This document shows positions 14,086 through 17,072 of a stretch of DNA of 17,072 bases, in pieces. A program made the position numbers and the translations under genes. Under the pieces are notes generated by a model, which ran no database searches, was not told the DNA's origin, and was given only the letters and a program-made list of their open reading frames with translations. Source of the stretch: DASRVA01 sp050732935 (GTDB lineage: Bacteria; Gemmatimonadota; Gemmatimonadetes; JACCXV01; JAHWKZ01); contig JBOHRW010000095.1 of assembly GCA_050732935.1 (NCBI GenBank), positions 1-17,072 of the forward strand, read 5' to 3'. The first letter of the stretch is position 1. Each line of letters begins with the position of its first letter.

Positions 14086-14420
14086 GCGAGACTCCCACCG
14101 GGGTCTGTCTCGCGTGGAGCACCTGTCCCGACGAGGGGACGGCCCGGCGCATCGCCTCCGCGCTGGTCGACGAGCGTCTGGCCGCCTGCGTCAACATCGT
14201 GCCCGACATGACATCGATCTATCGCTGGCAGGGAGCGGTCGAGACCGCCTCGGAATGCCTGCTCATCATCAAGACGCGCGGAGGGCGCATGGCCGAGCTC
14301 GAGCGGAGACTGGCGGAGCTCCATCCATACGATGTGCCCGAGCTCGTGACGGTGGCCGTCGCGGACGGTTCTCCGGCGTATCTCCGCTGGGTGGTTGAGG
14401 AAACGGAGTCGTCCACTTAA
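14082..14420 (+). CDS. cutA: Divalent-cation tolerance protein CutA
   Basis: 112 residues, the normal size for this small trimeric cytosolic protein, linked genetically to copper and other divalent metal tolerance. Its molecular role is still unsettled. Family signatures include LAACVNIVPDMTSIYRWQG, LLIIKTRGG, HPYDVPELV and a C-terminal YLRWV. GTG 14082 overlaps the upstream Nudix stop by four bases and is preceded by a strong AAGGAGGG (14071-14078). The stop TAA lies inside an inverted repeat before parA, so this may be the end of one transcript or a regulated boundary. A functional link to the Sco/CtaG copper genes elsewhere in the window is possible but not shown. Confidence 0.94.
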   Translation: MSETPTGVCLAWSTCPDEGTARRIASALVDERLAACVNIVPDMTSIYRWQGAVETASECLLIIKTRGGRMAELERRLAELHPYDVPELVTVAVADGSPAYLRWVVEETESST

Positions 14421-14435
14421 GTTCAATTGTTTCCT
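14398..14435. repeat. Inverted repeat with AT-rich centre between cutA and parA
   Basis: AGGAAAC (14398-14404) and GTTTCCT (14429-14435) are a perfect seven-base inverted repeat with a 24-base centre. The centre holds the palindromes ACTTAAGT (14415-14422) and CAATTG. It is unusually AT-rich for this window. There is no T run, so it does not look like an intrinsic terminator. It could be an operator or promoter region for parA; TACGAT at 14436-14441 resembles a -10 but has no good -35. Confidence 0.4.
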
Positions 14436-14475
14436 TACGATGCCAGGTCAGATCACGCTCTTCCGAAATCCCGTT

Positions 14476-15216
14476 ATGCGCCGGATCGCGGTCGTCAACC
14501 ACAAGGGAGGCACCGGCAAGACGACGACCGCCGTGCATCTGGCGGCCGGGCTCGCCGGCCGTGACGACCGCGTGCTCCTGATCGAGCTCGATCCACAGGG
14601 CAACGTGGGCGCGTGGTTCGGTCTGGACGCCGCCGACGCCCGCATGGCGCCCCTCATGTCGGGACAGGTCACGGCGGACAAGGCACGCGTGGCCGTCCGC
14701 GACAATCTGGACGTGATCGCCAGCGACTGGCGTCTCGCCGAGATCGAGGAGCGGCTGATCTGGGGCCAGGAGCGCGAGCGGAGCCTGGCCAACCGTCTCA
14801 CCCCCATCTCCGACTATGACTACGTCATCCTCGACTGCGCGCCGTCGATGAGCATGCTCACGACGAGCGCGCTGGCCTTCGCCGATGAGGTCGTGATCCC
14901 GATCTCGATGGAGTTTCTGGCCCTGGTGGGGGTCCGCCAGATCGTCGAGAACATCCTGCGGATGTCGTCGTGGAACGGGCGCGACATTCGCATCTCGGCC
15001 GTCGTCCCGACCTTCTATCGGAGCAACACGCGGAAGAGCGGTGAGATCCTCAAGGTGCTGCGCCGCCATTTCGCCGGGGCGGTGACCGAGCCGATCCGCG
15101 ACAACGTCCGGCTGAGCGAGGCCCCGAGCCATCATCAGACCGTGTTCGAGTATGCGCCGCGTTCGCACGGGGCGCAGGACTATCGCAAGCTCGTGGAGCG
15201 ATTGAGCGGTGGCTGA
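14476..15216 (+). CDS. ParA/Soj-like P-loop ATPase without ParB
   Basis: 246 residues from ATG 14476. ParA-type ATPases bind DNA non-specifically as ATP dimers and position chromosomes, plasmids or large cytoplasmic complexes. The deviant Walker A is KGGTGKTT, with signature K10 and catalytic K15. Walker A' is LIELDPQGN with D39, and Walker B is YVILDCAPSM with D120. The C-terminal half (PISMEFLALVGVRQI; VVPTFYRSNTRKS; IRDNVRLSEAPSH) is Soj-like. The short N terminus has no helix-turn-helix extension. ATG 14440 would add 12 residues; neither start has a ribosome-binding site, so initiation may be leaderless or coupled. No ParB or parS-like repeat is in view. The overlapping next gene encodes a TPR protein that may replace ParB as partner. 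A cargo-positioning role is inferred from family only. Confidence 0.88.
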   Translation: MRRIAVVNHKGGTGKTTTAVHLAAGLAGRDDRVLLIELDPQGNVGAWFGLDAADARMAPLMSGQVTADKARVAVRDNLDVIASDWRLAEIEERLIWGQERERSLANRLTPISDYDYVILDCAPSMSMLTTSALAFADEVVIPISMEFLALVGVRQIVENILRMSSWNGRDIRISAVVPTFYRSNTRKSGEILKVLRRHFAGAVTEPIRDNVRLSEAPSHHQTVFEYAPRSHGAQDYRKLVERLSGG

Positions 15217-16189
15217 GAAGGACGGCCGCACCCGTCGGCTGGCCGGCGACCCCCTGGCCGGGCTGGATTCCGACCGCTTGCGCGATCTGCTGGGCGAATC
15301 GTGGAAGCGTCCCCCTGCACCCGCGCCGGAGGAGCAGGACGCCGAAGAGGGGCGCCGGGATGAGCCCGAGAAGACGAGAGCGCCCGCGAAGCCGGCCGGA
15401 TCCGGGGAGCTCGAGCTCGGAGAGCCCGTCGCCGCCGAGCCGGCGGCCGAGCCGGCCGCCCCCGAGATCGACGGGGTGGAAGCGGAGCCGCCGACCCCGG
15501 AGACGCCTCCCGCCGCCCGGGAGGAGGCCGCCCGCGGCCGCCAGGAGCCAGCCCGCGTCCAACAGGAGCCCGTTTCCGAGCCCCCCGCGAAGCCCGGGCC
15601 GACACCCGTCTTCACCGGCGACTCCGAGGTCCCGCAGCTCCTCGAGGCCCTGCGCAAGAACCCGCGCGACGTGGCCTCCTCGACCCGGCTCTCGGAGATC
15701 CACCTGGACCGGGGGCTCCACGATCTCGCGATCGCGCAGCTCTTGGAGACTCGGGAGTTCCTGCCCGACAGCATCGAGACGGCGATCGCCCTCGGCTCGG
15801 CGTACTGCCGGGCGGGGGCCTACGGGGACGCGGAGGAGGAGCTGAGCCGCGCGCTCAGGCTCGAGCCCGACAACCCGATCGCCCATCGCGAGCTGGGCAT
15901 CGTGCTCGGCAAGAAGGGGCTCTACGACGAGGCGATCGTCCAGCTCCGGCGCGCGATCGACCAGGAACCGGGCGAGTCCCGAGCCCACTACTACCTCGGC
16001 GTCTGCCTCAACCACCTCGACCGGATCGACGAGGCGGCGCAGGCCTTCGAGCGCGCGATCGAGGCCGACCCGAACGATTCCCGGTCCTATCACCACCTCG
16101 GCATCATCTGGGATCGCAAGGGACGCACGGAGCGCGCGCGGGAGATGTACCGCCAGGCCCGATCGGTCGCGGGGAACGCGGGTGGCTGA
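15209..16189 (+). CDS. TPR-repeat protein with basic N terminus and disordered linker
   Basis: 326 residues. Residues 1-33 are a short amphipathic segment with an early basic cluster (KDGRTRRLAG) and a helix ending RLRDLLGES. Residues about 34-135 are Pro, Glu and Ala rich and should be disordered. Residues about 140-320 are five or so TPR units, the clearest at 222-255 (beginning DNPIAHRELGIVLGKKG) and 256-289. No signal peptide or membrane span is visible, so it is probably a cytoplasmic adaptor. GTG 15209 overlaps the parA stop by eight bases (GTGGCTGA), and its own stop overlaps the next gene in the same way. The tight link to parA suggests the two work together. The layout resembles ParA-partner proteins with a basic N-terminal activating peptide, but similarity to ParB itself is not established. 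Confidence 0.85.
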   Translation: MAEKDGRTRRLAGDPLAGLDSDRLRDLLGESWKRPPAPAPEEQDAEEGRRDEPEKTRAPAKPAGSGELELGEPVAAEPAAEPAAPEIDGVEAEPPTPETPPAAREEAARGRQEPARVQQEPVSEPPAKPGPTPVFTGDSEVPQLLEALRKNPRDVASSTRLSEIHLDRGLHDLAIAQLLETREFLPDSIETAIALGSAYCRAGAYGDAEEELSRALRLEPDNPIAHRELGIVLGKKGLYDEAIVQLRRAIDQEPGESRAHYYLGVCLNHLDRIDEAAQAFERAIEADPNDSRSYHHLGIIWDRKGRTERAREMYRQARSVAGNAGG

Positions 16190-17072
16190 GACCCCGCCGT
16201 CGCACGACGGTCGCCGCTTCGCCACCCTGGCCATCCACGCCGGCCAGCAGCCCGACCCCGTGAGCGGGGCGGTGATGACTCCTGTCTACCAGACATCCAC
16301 CTACGTGCAGGAAGGGGTCGGGCGCCACAAGGGCTACGAGTACGCGCGGACACAGAACCCGACCCGCGAAGCGCTGGAGGCTTGCATCGCGGCCCTCGAG
16401 GGGGCCACCGAGGGGGTCGCCTTCGGCTCCGGGACGGCGGCCATCCACGCGGTGATGACGCTGCTGGATGGCGGTGACCACGTGGTCGCGGGCGAGAACC
16501 TGTACGGCGGGACCCACCGGCTCTTCGACCAGGTCCTGTCGCGCTTCGGCCTGACGTTCGACTACGTGGACACCCGCGACACGGCCGCCGTCGAGCGGGC
16601 CATCACACCAGAGTCGAAAATGCTCTACGTCGAGACTCCATCGAACCCGCTCATGCGGCTCACCGATCTCGAGGCGATGGCTGGCCTGGCGAACAAGGCC
16701 GGTCTGATCCTGGTCGTCGACAACACGTTCATGACGCCCTTCTTCCAGCGCCCGCTCGAGCTGGGCGCCCACCTCGTCGTCCACTCGACCACCAAGTTCC
16801 TGAATGGCCACAGCGACATGGTGGGGGGCGTTGTCGTGACCCGCGACGCCGGGATCGCCGAGCGGCTCCACTTCATCCAGAACTCGGTCGGCGCCGTGCC
16901 GGGGCCACTCGATTGCTGGCTCGCACTCCGCGGGCTCAAGACCCTCCATGTCCGGATGGAGCGGAGCGAGGCGAGCGCGCGTGAGCTGGCCGCCTGGCTG
17001 GCCGATCACCCCAAGGTGGAGGCCGTTCACTATCCGGGGCTCCCGGATCATCCCCAGCACGACCTGGCCGGC
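16182..17072 (+). CDS. Cystathionine gamma-synthase/lyase family PLP enzyme, 3' end cut off
   Basis: The first 297 residues of a trans-sulfuration enzyme; the right window edge removes roughly the last quarter. The Cys/Met-metabolism PLP family is clear: PVYQTSTY near the N terminus, YEYARTQNPTR with phosphate-binding Y54 and R56, FGSGTAA, the ring-stacking Y108 in LYGGT, D180 in VVDNTF, and Schiff-base K205 in HSTTKFLNGHSD. It makes or breaks cystathionine in methionine/cysteine metabolism. Synthase, gamma-lyase and homocysteine-forming sulfhydrylase cannot be separated with confidence from this part, though the length so far fits metB/mccB-type enzymes rather than longer sulfhydrylases. GTG 16182 overlaps the TPR gene's stop by eight bases (GTGGCTGA); there is no strong ribosome-binding site, so coupled translation is likely. 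Confidence 0.93.
   Translation, partial: MAETPPSHDGRRFATLAIHAGQQPDPVSGAVMTPVYQTSTYVQEGVGRHKGYEYARTQNPTREALEACIAALEGATEGVAFGSGTAAIHAVMTLLDGGDHVVAGENLYGGTHRLFDQVLSRFGLTFDYVDTRDTAAVERAITPESKMLYVETPSNPLMRLTDLEAMAGLANKAGLILVVDNTFMTPFFQRPLELGAHLVVHSTTKFLNGHSDMVGGVVVTRDAGIAERLHFIQNSVGAVPGPLDCWLALRGLKTLHVRMERSEASARELAAWLADHPKVEAVHYPGLPDHPQHDLAG

Noticed and set aside
14269..15774. 501-codon minus-strand open frame opposite parA and the TPR gene
   Set aside because: Low-complexity Ser/Arg/Gly composition; the forward strand carries ParA Walker motifs and TPR repeats.

Overview
The window is a GC-rich, gene-dense bacterial chromosome segment with short or overlapping gene junctions. It reads as an aerobic Gram-negative: there are two lipobox lipoproteins, Sco and CtaG cytochrome-oxidase assembly factors, and a membrane cyclase whose C-terminal half is probably periplasmic. 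The large TPR-fused class III cyclases, the Asp/Met-rich lipoprotein and the rhomboid with an acidic C-terminal helix suggest Gemmatimonadota or another FCB-group-like lineage. That placement is an inference from style, not from a marker gene. I see no mobile element, CRISPR array, rRNA, tRNA or phage gene.

Left part (1-6566). A minus-strand gene runs off the left edge. After a 480-bp non-coding stretch come an IscA/ErpA-type Fe-S carrier with a strong intrinsic terminator, and a membrane-anchored class III nucleotide cyclase with TolB-like and TPR regions. Two minus-strand genes follow: a Bcp-type peroxiredoxin and an unrecognised lipoprotein with its own sigma-70-like promoter. Divergent from bcp is a Sco1/SenC - CtaG pair for copper delivery to a terminal oxidase.

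Middle (6568-8371). A second cyclase-TPR protein, soluble this time, lies on the minus strand. Its stop codon is one base from that of ctaG, and its promoter-like element gives an almost leaderless mRNA.

Right part (8420-17072). Eleven plus-strand genes form what looks like one long operon: HAD phosphatase, slipin, leucyl aminopeptidase, a small unknown protein, rhomboid protease, SAM hydrolase, Nudix ADP-ribose pyrophosphatase, CutA1, orphan ParA, a TPR protein, and a PLP trans-sulfuration enzyme cut by the window end. Five junctions overlap by 1-8 nt, which suggests translational coupling. An AT-rich patch with an inverted repeat before parA is the only obvious break.

Most genes are ordinary housekeeping families. 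The least-explained parts are the ParA-TPR couple without ParB, where the TPR protein starts with a basic peptide and a disordered linker; the two different cyclase-TPR signalling proteins around the oxidase-assembly genes; and two unrecognised proteins (lipoprotein 3565-4359, small protein 11566-11874).
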